From contig CANMAQ010000009.1 of the NCBI GenBank assembly GCA_947495775.1, positions 62,001-126,000 on the forward strand: a DNA stretch of 64,000 nt. Direction: 5' to 3'. The translations under genes and the position numbers were made by a program. Shown here one piece after another: positions 45,410 through 54,092 of the stretch (positions are counted from its first letter, which is position 1; every line of letters begins with the position of its first letter). The notes beneath the pieces were generated by a model. The model was not told the origin of the DNA. It searched no databases and saw only the letters and a program-made list of their open reading frames with translations. Source of the stretch: Jejuia algarum. GTDB taxonomy: Bacteria > Bacteroidota > Bacteroidia > Flavobacteriales > Flavobacteriaceae.

Positions 45410-45544
45410 ATTTGCCTTCTTATTTTAAAACCTAAAGGCCTGGGCGCTTTGAAACCTAGCCCTTAAAAAAAGGCCTCACTATAAATTTTAAATTTGATAA
45501 AACTTATAGTATTTTAGCATACTAAAATTATACATCACAATACA
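45410..45544. other. Remainder of the trhO-recA spacer
   Basis: After the repeat, an inverted GGCCT/AGGCC pair around 45444-45472 could form a weak hairpin. The last 60 bases before recA are very AT-rich and should contain its promoter, but I cannot pick a clear -7 box. Confidence 0.35.
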
Positions 45545-46546
45545 ATGAGCAGCGAAAAAGAAGCAAAATTAAAAGCACTAAAACTTACTTTAGACAAATT
45601 AGATAAAGCCTACGGAAAAGGTACGGTTATGAAAATGAGCGATGCCGCAATTGTAGATGTAGAAGCCATCTCTTCGGGCTCTCTTGGTTTAGATATCGCC
45701 TTAGGCGTTGGCGGTTATCCTCGTGGTCGTGTTATAGAAATTTATGGCCCAGAATCTTCTGGTAAAACCACTTTAACCTTGCATGCTATCGCCGAAGCCC
45801 AAAAAGCAGGTGGTATTGCTGCGTTTATAGATGCTGAACATGCTTTCGATCGGTTTTATGCTGAAAAACTAGGTGTAGATATTGATAACTTAATCATTTC
45901 GCAACCAGATAATGGAGAACAAGCCTTAGAAATTGCTGATAACCTTATTCGCTCTGGTGCCATAGATATCGTTGTTGTCGATTCTGTAGCTGCCTTAACA
46001 CCTAAAAGTGAAATTGAAGGTGAAATGGGAGATTCTAAAATGGGACTTCATGCCCGTTTAATGTCTCAGGCCTTACGAAAACTAACAGCCTCTATTAGCA
46101 AAACCAATTGTACTGTAATATTCATTAACCAATTGCGTGAAAAAATTGGTGTAATGTTTGGTAACCCAGAAACTACAACTGGTGGTAATGCCTTAAAGTT
46201 CTATGCGTCTGTACGATTAGATATTCGTAGATCTACCCAAATAAAAGATAGTAGTGGTGAGGTTTTAGGAAACAAAACAAGAGTTAAGGTTGTAAAAAAC
46301 AAAGTAGCACCACCATTTAGAATGGCAGAATTCGACATCATGTATGGCGAAGGCGTTTCTAAAGTTGGTGAGATCTTAGATATCGCAGTAGAACACGATG
46401 TAATTAAGAAAAGTGGTTCATGGTTTAGTTATGGCGAAACCAAACTAGGTCAAGGTCGCGATGCCGTTAAAGCTATTATAAAAGATAACCCCGAACTGTT
46501 TGAAGAACTGGAAGAAAAAATAAAAGACGCTTTAAAAGGCGAATAA
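45545..46546 (+). CDS. recA: Recombinase RecA
   Basis: A 333-residue RecA that forms ATP-dependent filaments on single-stranded DNA and triggers LexA-type autocleavage where present. Walker A GPESSGKT is at 68-75; the VVVDSVAALTPKSEIEGEMGDS (Walker B and L1) and GVMFGNPETTTGGNALKF (L2) regions are complete. The C-terminal tail is short and acidic (ELEEKIKDALKGE). Upstream sequence does not show an obvious SOS box that I can identify. A hairpin terminator follows at 46561. Confidence 0.98.
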   Translation: MSSEKEAKLKALKLTLDKLDKAYGKGTVMKMSDAAIVDVEAISSGSLGLDIALGVGGYPRGRVIEIYGPESSGKTTLTLHAIAEAQKAGGIAAFIDAEHAFDRFYAEKLGVDIDNLIISQPDNGEQALEIADNLIRSGAIDIVVVDSVAALTPKSEIEGEMGDSKMGLHARLMSQALRKLTASISKTNCTVIFINQLREKIGVMFGNPETTTGGNALKFYASVRLDIRRSTQIKDSSGEVLGNKTRVKVVKNKVAPPFRMAEFDIMYGEGVSKVGEILDIAVEHDVIKKSGSWFSYGETKLGQGRDAVKAIIKDNPELFEELEEKIKDALKGE

Positions 46547-46560
46547 AAACAAATTAACTA

Positions 46561-46587
46561 AAAAACCTCGCTATGGCGAGGTTTTTT
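46561..46587 (+). terminator. Terminator of recA
   Basis: AAAAACCTCGC (46561-46571) pairs with GCGAGGTTTTT (46576-46586) around a 4-base loop and is flanked by A and T runs, so it can act on both strands. Confidence 0.85.
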
Positions 46588-46805
46588 AGTTTTATACGCA
46601 ACCTTTTTGAAAAACAAGCATCTAGATATTATAAACCGGAACTTTAAATAAGTTATTTTAAAATTTTTCGCTAATTTACAGCGATCCTGTTGTACAGTTT
46701 GCTTATTTAGAGTTTTGACTCATATTAAATTATACTGTCGAATACTTTTAAAATACAAAACCTGTGACGCATTAAACGAAACATTAAATTAAACTTTTGT
46801 AACCA

Positions 46806-47348
46806 TTGGGGTTAGAGCAACTCATAAAGAACTGTAAAAAAAACGACGTTAAAGCGCAAGGCGAACTGTATAAACTCTTTTCGAGTAAACTGTTTTCCTC
46901 TTGCCTTAAATACTCTCGTAATTATACAGAGGCCGAAGACAACCTTCAAGATGCTTTTCTTACCATTTTTGCAAAAATTAATCAATACAATTTTAAAGGC
47001 TCTTTTGAGGGGTGGCTAAAACGCATCACTGTTAATACTGTTTTACAACGTTACAGAAATGAGAAAGTTTTCGATATTATAAACGAAAACATGCCAGAAG
47101 ATGTAGAGGTTGAACTAGATGATGAGGACATCTCCATCGACTTTTTATTGCAAATTATACAAGAGTTACCCGACAGATACCGTTTAGTCTTCAATTTATA
47201 TGTATTGGATGGCTATTCACATAAAGAAATTGCAGAAATGCTCAACATTTCTATAGGGACTTCCAAATCTAATCTTGCTAGAGCAAGACAGACTTTAAAA
47301 CAAACTATAGAACATTATAATAAAAAACAAAACCTACAATCCTTGTAA
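46806..47348 (+). CDS. ECF-type RNA polymerase sigma factor
   Basis: A 180-residue sigma-70 family ECF factor with region 2 (QDAFLTIFAKINQYNFKGSFEGWLKRI) and region 4 (LPDRYRLVFNLYVLDGYSHKEIAEMLNISIGTSKSNLARARQTL). The start is the TTG at 46806: an in-frame TAA lies two codons upstream and no ATG follows for a long way. Its stop overlaps the start of the next gene (TAATG), coupling it to a probable membrane partner. Confidence 0.9.
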   Translation: MGLEQLIKNCKKNDVKAQGELYKLFSSKLFSSCLKYSRNYTEAEDNLQDAFLTIFAKINQYNFKGSFEGWLKRITVNTVLQRYRNEKVFDIINENMPEDVEVELDDEDISIDFLLQIIQELPDRYRLVFNLYVLDGYSHKEIAEMLNISIGTSKSNLARARQTLKQTIEHYNKKQNLQSL

Positions 47349-48916
47349 TGGGAGAAAAAAAACGCATAGACAGATTATTTCAGGAACACTTCAAAGATTT
47401 TGAGGTGACTCCTGACCCTGCACTATGGACAAATATAGAAGCACAATTAGGCAACACTAAAAAGAAACGTCGCATTATACCTATATGGTGGCGTTATGCA
47501 GGAACTGCTGCTGCTCTTGCAATACTCCTGAGTATTGGAGCATTTTCTATGTTTAACGATACAAGTCCAACAGCCCCCCCTAAAATTGTATTAGAACCAG
47601 ATTCTAAAACTTCAACGAAAGCCGTTCCAACGGAAAAACATATTTTAAAACATAAAACATCGCAAAAAGAAGTACCTAATAAGGTTGCCGCAGCTAGAAC
47701 TACGATTTCTGATGTCACAACGAAGGCAACACCTCAAACGTCTACGTCATCTAAAACCTCCAATAGTACAGTAGCTCATAGTAACAAAGCGCCATCTTAT
47801 ACCAACATACCAAACATTTCTAAAAACACAAGCGTAAAGGCCGCTTCTAAATCCAAAACAACCAATACGAACAAGATAGCAGCGACTAACACGACTACCC
47901 CAACCGTTACACATTCGAAAACGACATCGTCACATTTAAATGGTACGGTTACGCCGCAACACAACGTTGCCACTAACAAAACACGCCCCTCTCAAAACCT
48001 TAACACCATTGCAAGCCATGCAAATACAGTAGCATTGAGCACGAATAATGCTGAAGCTATTACTACAACTACCAACGACAGCATTGCTGCCCCAAAACAA
48101 GTTTCTATTGAAGAGGCTATTGCAGCAACTAACGCTATTGAAAACAAGGATGAAGAATTATCCCCTACTATTGAAAATAAATGGCGTGTTGCTCCAAATG
48201 TAGCACCTGTATATTTTAATAGCTTATCGCATAATGGTTCGGCTTTAAACGCGCAATTCGATAACAATTCTAAAAGTGGAGAAGTTAACCTGAGCTATGG
48301 TATTAATGCCAGTTATGCACTTAATAAAAAAGTAACCATTCGCTCTGGTATTAATAGAATAAATCTAGGATTTAACACTAATGATGTTATTGCTTTACGA
48401 AATAATGTCCCAAGTGATTTTGCCTTAAACAATCTTGAATCCATTCCTAATTTACCACCTCCTCCTGCTGATGCTATCGCTACTGAAAATAATACCGTTT
48501 CACTTTTAAGTGCTGAATCTGTGAATGCCAATCGTATTTTAAACTCTAACGCAACTACAACTTCTATTAATCAATCCTTCGATTTTATAGAAGTGCCTCT
48601 AGAAATTGAATATGCGCTTTCTTCAAAACGCTTAGGCGTTAGTCTCATAGGAGGTTTTAGCTCTTTTTTTCTTAATAATGCCAATGCTTCTTCTGAAATT
48701 GACGGACAAGTCACCGATTTAGAACCCACAAATAACATTAATAAAACCAGTTACAGTGCCAATCTTGGCCTAGGCTTAAACTATAAAATTTCGAAGAAGA
48801 TCGATTTCAATCTAGAACCTTTGTTTAAATATCAAATTAACACCTTTAGAACTACGTCTGGTAATTTTCAACCATTTATCATTGGTGTGTATACTGGGTT
48901 TGGCATTAAACTTTAA
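47348..48916 (+). CDS. Membrane-anchored outer-membrane-barrel-like protein coupled to the ECF sigma gene
   Basis: A 522-residue protein: cytosolic N-terminus (about 1-45, MGEKKRIDRLFQEHFKDFEV), one membrane helix (about 48-67, RYAGTAAALAILLSIGAFSMF), a long Ser/Thr/Lys/Asn/Ala-rich linker (about 75-265), and a C-terminal beta region (about 280-522) with barrel-like strands ending PFIIGVYTGFGIKL. The layout resembles an anti-sigma-like N-terminus fused to a PorT-type barrel fold. Translational coupling suggests it controls the sigma factor; a direct anti-sigma motif is not evident. Confidence 0.75.
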   Translation: MGEKKRIDRLFQEHFKDFEVTPDPALWTNIEAQLGNTKKKRRIIPIWWRYAGTAAALAILLSIGAFSMFNDTSPTAPPKIVLEPDSKTSTKAVPTEKHILKHKTSQKEVPNKVAAARTTISDVTTKATPQTSTSSKTSNSTVAHSNKAPSYTNIPNISKNTSVKAASKSKTTNTNKIAATNTTTPTVTHSKTTSSHLNGTVTPQHNVATNKTRPSQNLNTIASHANTVALSTNNAEAITTTTNDSIAAPKQVSIEEAIAATNAIENKDEELSPTIENKWRVAPNVAPVYFNSLSHNGSALNAQFDNNSKSGEVNLSYGINASYALNKKVTIRSGINRINLGFNTNDVIALRNNVPSDFALNNLESIPNLPPPPADAIATENNTVSLLSAESVNANRILNSNATTTSINQSFDFIEVPLEIEYALSSKRLGVSLIGGFSSFFLNNANASSEIDGQVTDLEPTNNINKTSYSANLGLGLNYKISKKIDFNLEPLFKYQINTFRTTSGNFQPFIIGVYTGFGIKL

Positions 48917-48917
48917 C

Positions 48918-49658
48918 CTATGCCTTATGAAATTCCTGAAGTTGTTTATAAATAATAGCTCTAGAGGTATCATTTAAATCTCTAGTGGTTTCTACATTGT
49001 AGTTCGTAGTTTCTATAAAATTATGAATTTTGGCACGCATTTTCCCCGGACTTCCACTAAAAAACGTATACGAAAAACGCTTTTTATTATCCGCAAAGGT
49101 TAATGGTACAATAGGTATATTATGATTTATCGCAAGCCTAAAAGCCCCATCTTTAAACACGTCTAAAAGCACATGTTCGTCTGGCACACCACCTTCAGGA
49201 AAAATACAAACACTTAAGCCCTGTTTTAAACGGCGCTGTGCTTGTAAAAATACCGCTTGCCTGCTTTTTGCGGAACTTCTATCTACTAAAATACAGGTGC
49301 GCTTATAAAAAAACCCAAACAAAGGGATTTTAGCCAACTCTTTCTTTCCTACAAATACAAAAGGGTTCTTTATCGCGACAAGCATTAACATAATATCCGT
49401 CATGGACGTGTGGTTCGCAATAAACATATAACTTCGTTTTGCTTCTGGTATTTGGTCTCTTGTAATCGTATAGCGAAACCCCATACCAATAAGAATAATC
49501 TTCGCCCAAACACGCGCTATTTTAAAAAAAAACGGGTACCACGATTCTTTAGAAATAGAAATTAATAATATTGGAAACAGTATAAGAATAGGTACAGCTA
49601 CAAGCATATAGAACCAAATGCGGTATAGCAGCCAAAATATGTATTTAAAAACTTTCAT
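48918..49658 (-). CDS. plsC: 1-acyl-sn-glycerol-3-phosphate acyltransferase (PlsC family)
   Basis: From the ATG at 49658 the product is 246 residues (a TTG at 49667 is an alternative). It has an N-terminal membrane helix pair, the acyltransferase HX4D motif in NHTSMTDIMLM, and FPEGGVPD with RLAINHNIPIVPLTF further on. It adds the second acyl chain in phosphatidic acid synthesis. The stop abuts the preceding convergent gene by one base. Confidence 0.93.
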   Translation of the reverse strand: MKVFKYIFWLLYRIWFYMLVAVPILILFPILLISISKESWYPFFFKIARVWAKIILIGMGFRYTITRDQIPEAKRSYMFIANHTSMTDIMLMLVAIKNPFVFVGKKELAKIPLFGFFYKRTCILVDRSSAKSRQAVFLQAQRRLKQGLSVCIFPEGGVPDEHVLLDVFKDGAFRLAINHNIPIVPLTFADNKKRFSYTFFSGSPGKMRAKIHNFIETTNYNVETTRDLNDTSRAIIYKQLQEFHKA

Positions 49659-49664
49659 CTCTGC

Positions 49665-49697
49665 CAAAAATAAGCAATTGTATTGAGGTTTTTACAA
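49665..49697 (-). promoter_or_regulatory. Promoter of plsC with almost no leader
   Basis: On the minus strand TATTTTTG (49672-49665) fits the -7 consensus, with a TTG at 49697-49695, 22 bases upstream. The ATG at 49658 starts six bases after the -7 box, where transcription would begin, so the mRNA may be leaderless. It interleaves with the trpS promoter. Confidence 0.4.
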
Positions 49698-49712
49698 AAT
49701 CGATTACCTTTG
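49683..49712 (+). promoter_or_regulatory. Promoter of trpS
   Basis: A -33 TTG (49683-49685) and a -7 TACCTTTG (49705-49712) are 19 bases apart, close to the Bacteroidota ideal. Transcription would start near 49719, so translation cannot start at the upstream in-frame codons near 49683; this supports the ATG at 49773. Confidence 0.65.
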
Positions 49713-49772
49713 CCTTCGTTGATTTTTTTAGATTACCAACTTAAAACACACCTCAATTTTCAGGTTACACTT

Positions 49773-50741
49773 ATGGCACGCATACTTACAGGCATACAAA
49801 GTACAGGAACTCCACACTTAGGAAACATTTTAGGCGCTATTATGCCTGCTATAAAAATGGCAGAGGCACCAGAAAATGATTCGTATTTATTTATTGCCAA
49901 TCTACATACTTTAACGCAAATTAAAGATGCGGCAACGCTGCGCGAAAACACCTATTCTACTGCTGCGACATGGTTGGCTTTTGGACTGGACATTGAGAAA
50001 ACAGTATTTTACAGACAAAGCGATATCCCTCAAGTTACAGAGCTATCATGGTATTTAAGTTGTTTCTTTCCCTACCAACGCCTCACATTGGCGCATAGCT
50101 TTAAAGATAAAGCAGACCGGTTAGAAGATGTGAATTCTGGATTATTCTCGTACCCTATGTTAATGGCTGCCGATATTTTGTTATACGATGCCAATATCAT
50201 CCCTGTGGGTAAAGATCAATTACAACATATTGAAATGACTCGAGATGTCGCATCTCGATTTCATGCCCAAATGGGAGATACTTTTGTGTTACCAGAAGGT
50301 AAAATTCAAGACAACACCATGCTCATTCCGGGAAGAGATGGTCATAAAATGAGTAAGAGTAGAGATAATACCATCAATATTTTTCTAACAGATAAGAAGT
50401 TGCGCAAGCAAATCATGTCTATTAAAACAGACAGTACGCCTTTAGAAGCCCCTAAAGATTGGGCTACTTGTAATTGTTTTGCCATCTACAGCCTGCTCGC
50501 TAATGCCGCTCAAATTGCCGAAATGAAAGCCAATTATGAAAATGGCAATTATGGTTATGGTCATGCCAAACAGGCCTTATTCGAGCTTATTGTTGAGACC
50601 TTTGCTGTACAACGTGAACGCTATGCTTATTATATGGATAACCTTGAGGCGATTGATAAAGCCTTGGCTATTGGTGCTGAAAAGGCTAAAGCGGTTGCTG
50701 ATAGCGTTTTGAAAAGGGTGCGTGACAAGGTGGGCTATTAA
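49773..50741 (+). CDS. trpS: Tryptophan-tRNA ligase
   Basis: From the ATG at 49773 the enzyme has 322 residues, the usual bacterial TrpS length. It has the HIGH-like GTPHLGNIL near residues 12-20 and the KMSKS loop (HKMSKSRDNTI) around 190-200, plus the tryptophan pocket segment MLMAADILLYDANIIPVGKDQ. It charges tRNA(Trp). The frame is open upstream to 49683, but that part overlaps the promoter. Confidence 0.95.
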   Translation: MARILTGIQSTGTPHLGNILGAIMPAIKMAEAPENDSYLFIANLHTLTQIKDAATLRENTYSTAATWLAFGLDIEKTVFYRQSDIPQVTELSWYLSCFFPYQRLTLAHSFKDKADRLEDVNSGLFSYPMLMAADILLYDANIIPVGKDQLQHIEMTRDVASRFHAQMGDTFVLPEGKIQDNTMLIPGRDGHKMSKSRDNTINIFLTDKKLRKQIMSIKTDSTPLEAPKDWATCNCFAIYSLLANAAQIAEMKANYENGNYGYGHAKQALFELIVETFAVQRERYAYYMDNLEAIDKALAIGAEKAKAVADSVLKRVRDKVGY

Positions 50742-50874
50742 TACTAATCCTAAACTTTAATTAATTTATACGTTTTGCTATAATTTCAAAGTAAAGCCTC
50801 GTCTTTTGTTTTGCTTTTTAAGCACTAGCTCGTTTAAGAAAGGCAATAGGTGTTTAAAATAAAGAATTTAATGC

Positions 50875-51639
50875 CTAAAAAAACAATTCGGCATTGGCTT
50901 TTAAATAGTTTACGGTCTTCTCAAAATCCCCTTCGCTTATTAGCGCTTTAAAGTTAGGATTCCATTCGCAATAATACCAGAATTGCTCTAGTTTATCGGG
51001 ATGCACCCCTAAACCTATTATAAATTCGTCGTTAAATAGCGTTCTCGCTTTTTTCACGGTCGCTACTCTATGGTCTAAATCTACCAATGTTTTAAGCTTT
51101 TTTGTCCGTCCAGAAATGACATTTATTAAGGGAATGATTCCAAAACCTGATGCCGTTTGAAGCCTACGTTGATTAAGGGTTAAGGGTTTAAATTTAGGCT
51201 CGGGCAACCCTAGGGCTTTATTTGATATTGTAAAAGGCTTTTCTAGTTGTTGCATATCGCTACTTAAGTGGCCTGATAACCCATAGGGATGTAGTATAAC
51301 TTCGTTTAGACGGGTAACCTTAGAAAAAATCTCTATTTGCACCTCTTGTTTTGAATGGTATTGGTCTTGACGCACCACCAATTGCTTCTTTTGAAGGCCT
51401 ATAGACGATATAACCAGTGTATCATTTATACGTGCTTCAATTTCAAATTCGCCATTGCGATTGGTCACCACACCACGATTAAGGCTGGTATTAAAAACAT
51501 GTATGTTTTCTAATGAAATGGTGTCTTTAGAAACCAAGCGCCCTGAAACATCTTTAATGGCTTGTGCTTCTAACTTTAAAGCAAATGCCGCCAAAGCTAT
51601 TAAGAGCCAACCTTTTGTTTCTTTTAAGCACATAACCAT
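50875..51639 (-). CDS. Exported protein with carboxypeptidase-regulatory-like domain
   Basis: A 254-residue protein with a signal peptide (about 1-26, WLLIALAAFALKLEAQ) and a CarboxypepD_reg-like beta-sandwich (about 28-112: VSGRLVSKDTISLENIHVFN, NRGVVTNRNGEFEIEAR, LVISSIGLQKKQLVV) as found at the start of TonB-dependent receptors, but no barrel follows. The rest is mixed helical and unrecognised. Related stand-alone proteins are common in Flavobacteriaceae with unknown role. Confidence 0.82.
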   Translation of the reverse strand: MVMCLKETKGWLLIALAAFALKLEAQAIKDVSGRLVSKDTISLENIHVFNTSLNRGVVTNRNGEFEIEARINDTLVISSIGLQKKQLVVRQDQYHSKQEVQIEIFSKVTRLNEVILHPYGLSGHLSSDMQQLEKPFTISNKALGLPEPKFKPLTLNQRRLQTASGFGIIPLINVISGRTKKLKTLVDLDHRVATVKKARTLFNDEFIIGLGVHPDKLEQFWYYCEWNPNFKALISEGDFEKTVNYLKANAELFF

Positions 51640-51689
51640 CTTAATACTACATTTATAGTCTCAAATATAGTTTTAAGCCTAAGACGGTA

Positions 51690-51895
51690 TTAGGACTTTA
51701 ACTTTTGTTTATAATAACAGTAAGTCCATTTGCGTTTTGGTAGGCGATTAAATTAAAGTGCTTTGCATTGCTGCAATACGACTTGGCACTGCAAATACAT
51801 CTCGATAAGAAGAATACATTGTATCTGCAGTAACCAAACTGTCGCTTTTTTAGCTAGTATTAGACTCTATGTTAAAAGCAAGCAATAGTGTTTCG
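51690..51895 (-). pseudogene. dprA: Decayed fragment of dprA
   Basis: The minus strand of this spacer translates in pieces to SLVTAD, then an SYRDVFAVPSR segment, matching SLVTADIAHSYNRDVFAVPGR in the intact DprA encoded at 56740-57843. The DNA match includes 17 identical bases at 51793-51809 (ACTGCAAATACATCTCG) and TATCTGCAGT. Homology extends, with gaps, from the DprA TIVIES region down to LDVPYILN. Stop codons interrupt it. Its upper end lies within about five bases of the beta-helix gene stop. Confidence 0.8.
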
Positions 51896-51899
51896 AATT

Positions 51900-53972
51900 T
51901 TATTCGAAAAACACATTGCCTAAGGTATTATTGGACAAATCGTTACTGGCTTCTATATTTAAATTAACCTCTGCACTGGAGTTAACAACAACGCCGTAAC
52001 CTTCGCCATGCGTTATTACAGCATTGGTGAGTTCTAATCTATTAAAACTTCCAACACCTACATTGGCGCGTCTGGAAATATTCCCCAACGCACTACTACC
52101 GGCATAGGATACCTCTACAAAGTCTAATGTATTTCTTACGTTATCCGTTAAAAATGACATACCTCGCCAAGGTAGACTTTGATTAAATGCTGTAAATACA
52201 ATACGTCCCGAAGCATTTCCGCCTTCTGCTGAAAAAAACGTATCATTTCCATCTATTCTAATAAAAGTATCTGAGGCAAATTGAAACGTTGTATTTGGCG
52301 CTACTGTAACGCCTTCGCCTCTAACATTTATATTATCTGACACAAAAAATGGTGTTCCATCACTAAACCCTCTCCAACTAATTTCAGAAGACTCATTCGA
52401 AGTGCCTCCCAAAACTTCCACAAAGTTAGCGCCATTAGACGCCCCAAAACGCGTTGCGGTATCCAACTGATGTAGGGACTGTACCGAGACTATAAGCGGC
52501 GTTCCCGCATTGTTTTCAAAATTATTATTCTCAAAACCAGAGGCGTCTACATTTCTTTCTATAAGCATGCCATGGTTAACACTATGCGCTATGGTGGTAT
52601 TAGACACACTTAAAACTCCAAAAGAAGAGATGCCTAAGGCTACCTTTTCATCCACAATAGAAATTAAATCGGCTCCCGCATAAGAAATCATGACATGATC
52701 TAATGTATTCTCAAAATTATCTGAAAGTACTGCTATCCCTCTCCAAGGCGCCGTAGTCTCTACTGCTGTAAACACGATGGGGTCTTCAGCAGTTCCTTCT
52801 GCAATGATAGCACCATCACCATCTACTACAAAGCTCCTGTCTACATCAAAGCGCAATTCTACACCAGGACTAATGGTAAGTTTATCACTAAGATTTATAT
52901 CACTTGTTACGACATAAGGTGTACCATCTTCAATATTAACCCAAGACACTGCTTCACCAGTAGCGATACTACCATTGTGAATTTCTATACTATTATCACC
53001 ATTATTTTGCGAAAACGAAGACGCAGCATCCAGTATCGCGACTTGTTCGGCCGCCAAAACCAAAGGTCTACCTGCATTATTCGAAAAACTATTGTTCGCA
53101 AACGCATTAAGCGCTACATCCGATTCTATAAACATCCCTGCAGATGCACTATTTGTAATTGTAGTATTGGTAACACTTAACTGACTAAAGCTAGACACGC
53201 CCAAACTTGCCTCTCTATCTACAATGCTTATCAAATCGATACCTGCATAAGAAATATCGACATAATCGAGCTCATTTCTAAAATCTCCTGCAAGAACAAA
53301 GGCTAACCCCCGCCATGGCCTCGATGTGTCTTTAGCTGTAAACACAATATGATTCGCATCTGTACCCCTTGCAACAAGTGCCGCATCATCACCACTAACA
53401 ACAAATTCTACATCTGGCGCAAACTGTATTTCTACACCAGGCTCTATGGTCATCACTGCACTTAAATCTATATTACGAGTCACACAATAATCTGGTACTC
53501 CTGGAGTGGCAACGGTATTTGTTAAAACCATATCTTCTCTAATGGCACCACCAAGTTCTATTGTTGTATTAGGCGTTGCTTGGTTTACCGTTACGCTTAC
53601 TGTGTCCGAACTTTCAAATTCGGCATTACGAATGGTTAGTCTAATTTCATAAACTCCATTTAAGTCTGGAAGGAAAGACGGCGACGCTGTATTTGCTGCT
53701 TCTAAAACAGATAAACTGCCATTGGGTCTAGAGATAAATGCCCATGAATATTCGAAAACAGCATTGGCACTATCGCTAGAAGCAGTACCATCTAAAACAA
53801 CTTCTACGAGAGTTGCTATATTTTGATCTACGCCTGCATTAGCCGTTAAGGTGTTTGTCGTATCGGCATTAGCCGCATCATCATCACCACTACAAGCAGC
53901 AAACAACACCACAATACTGCAAACTATCATTTTAGAAATGAATTGTTTTGAAAGAAAGAATAGTTTTGTCAT
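51900..53972 (-). CDS. Surface lipoprotein with PKD-like domain and three parallel beta-helix units
   Basis: Starting at the ATG at 53972 (a TTG at 53993 is less likely) the product is 690 residues. It has a lipoprotein signal with Cys27 followed by SGDDD, a mark linked to surface export in Flavobacteriaceae, then a PKD-like Ig domain (about 42-132) and three homologous units of about 165 residues. Each unit has a W-R-G strand, an L-D-V-ISYAG segment and a turn with N-TTI-H/NS, as in right-handed beta-helix proteins. The ligand is unknown. The gene is downstream of a LytTR two-component pair. Confidence 0.85.
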   Translation of the reverse strand: MTKLFFLSKQFISKMIVCSIVVLFAACSGDDDAANADTTNTLTANAGVDQNIATLVEVVLDGTASSDSANAVFEYSWAFISRPNGSLSVLEAANTASPSFLPDLNGVYEIRLTIRNAEFESSDTVSVTVNQATPNTTIELGGAIREDMVLTNTVATPGVPDYCVTRNIDLSAVMTIEPGVEIQFAPDVEFVVSGDDAALVARGTDANHIVFTAKDTSRPWRGLAFVLAGDFRNELDYVDISYAGIDLISIVDREASLGVSSFSQLSVTNTTITNSASAGMFIESDVALNAFANNSFSNNAGRPLVLAAEQVAILDAASSFSQNNGDNSIEIHNGSIATGEAVSWVNIEDGTPYVVTSDINLSDKLTISPGVELRFDVDRSFVVDGDGAIIAEGTAEDPIVFTAVETTAPWRGIAVLSDNFENTLDHVMISYAGADLISIVDEKVALGISSFGVLSVSNTTIAHSVNHGMLIERNVDASGFENNNFENNAGTPLIVSVQSLHQLDTATRFGASNGANFVEVLGGTSNESSEISWRGFSDGTPFFVSDNINVRGEGVTVAPNTTFQFASDTFIRIDGNDTFFSAEGGNASGRIVFTAFNQSLPWRGMSFLTDNVRNTLDFVEVSYAGSSALGNISRRANVGVGSFNRLELTNAVITHGEGYGVVVNSSAEVNLNIEASNDLSNNTLGNVFFE

Positions 53973-54092
53973 TATTTTAGTATTTTCTTGCAAAATACCA
54001 TATTCAGTTCCCCCAATTTTAAGAGATGTGAATTCTCCTGCACCACTAGTGTATTCGCACAGGTATAATGAGAATTCTACAATTAATACACC

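Noticed and set aside
49683..49772. Upstream extension of trpS to 49683
   Set aside because: A well-spaced -33/-7 promoter lies inside this stretch, and TrpS proteins start at the MARILTGIQ-type sequence.
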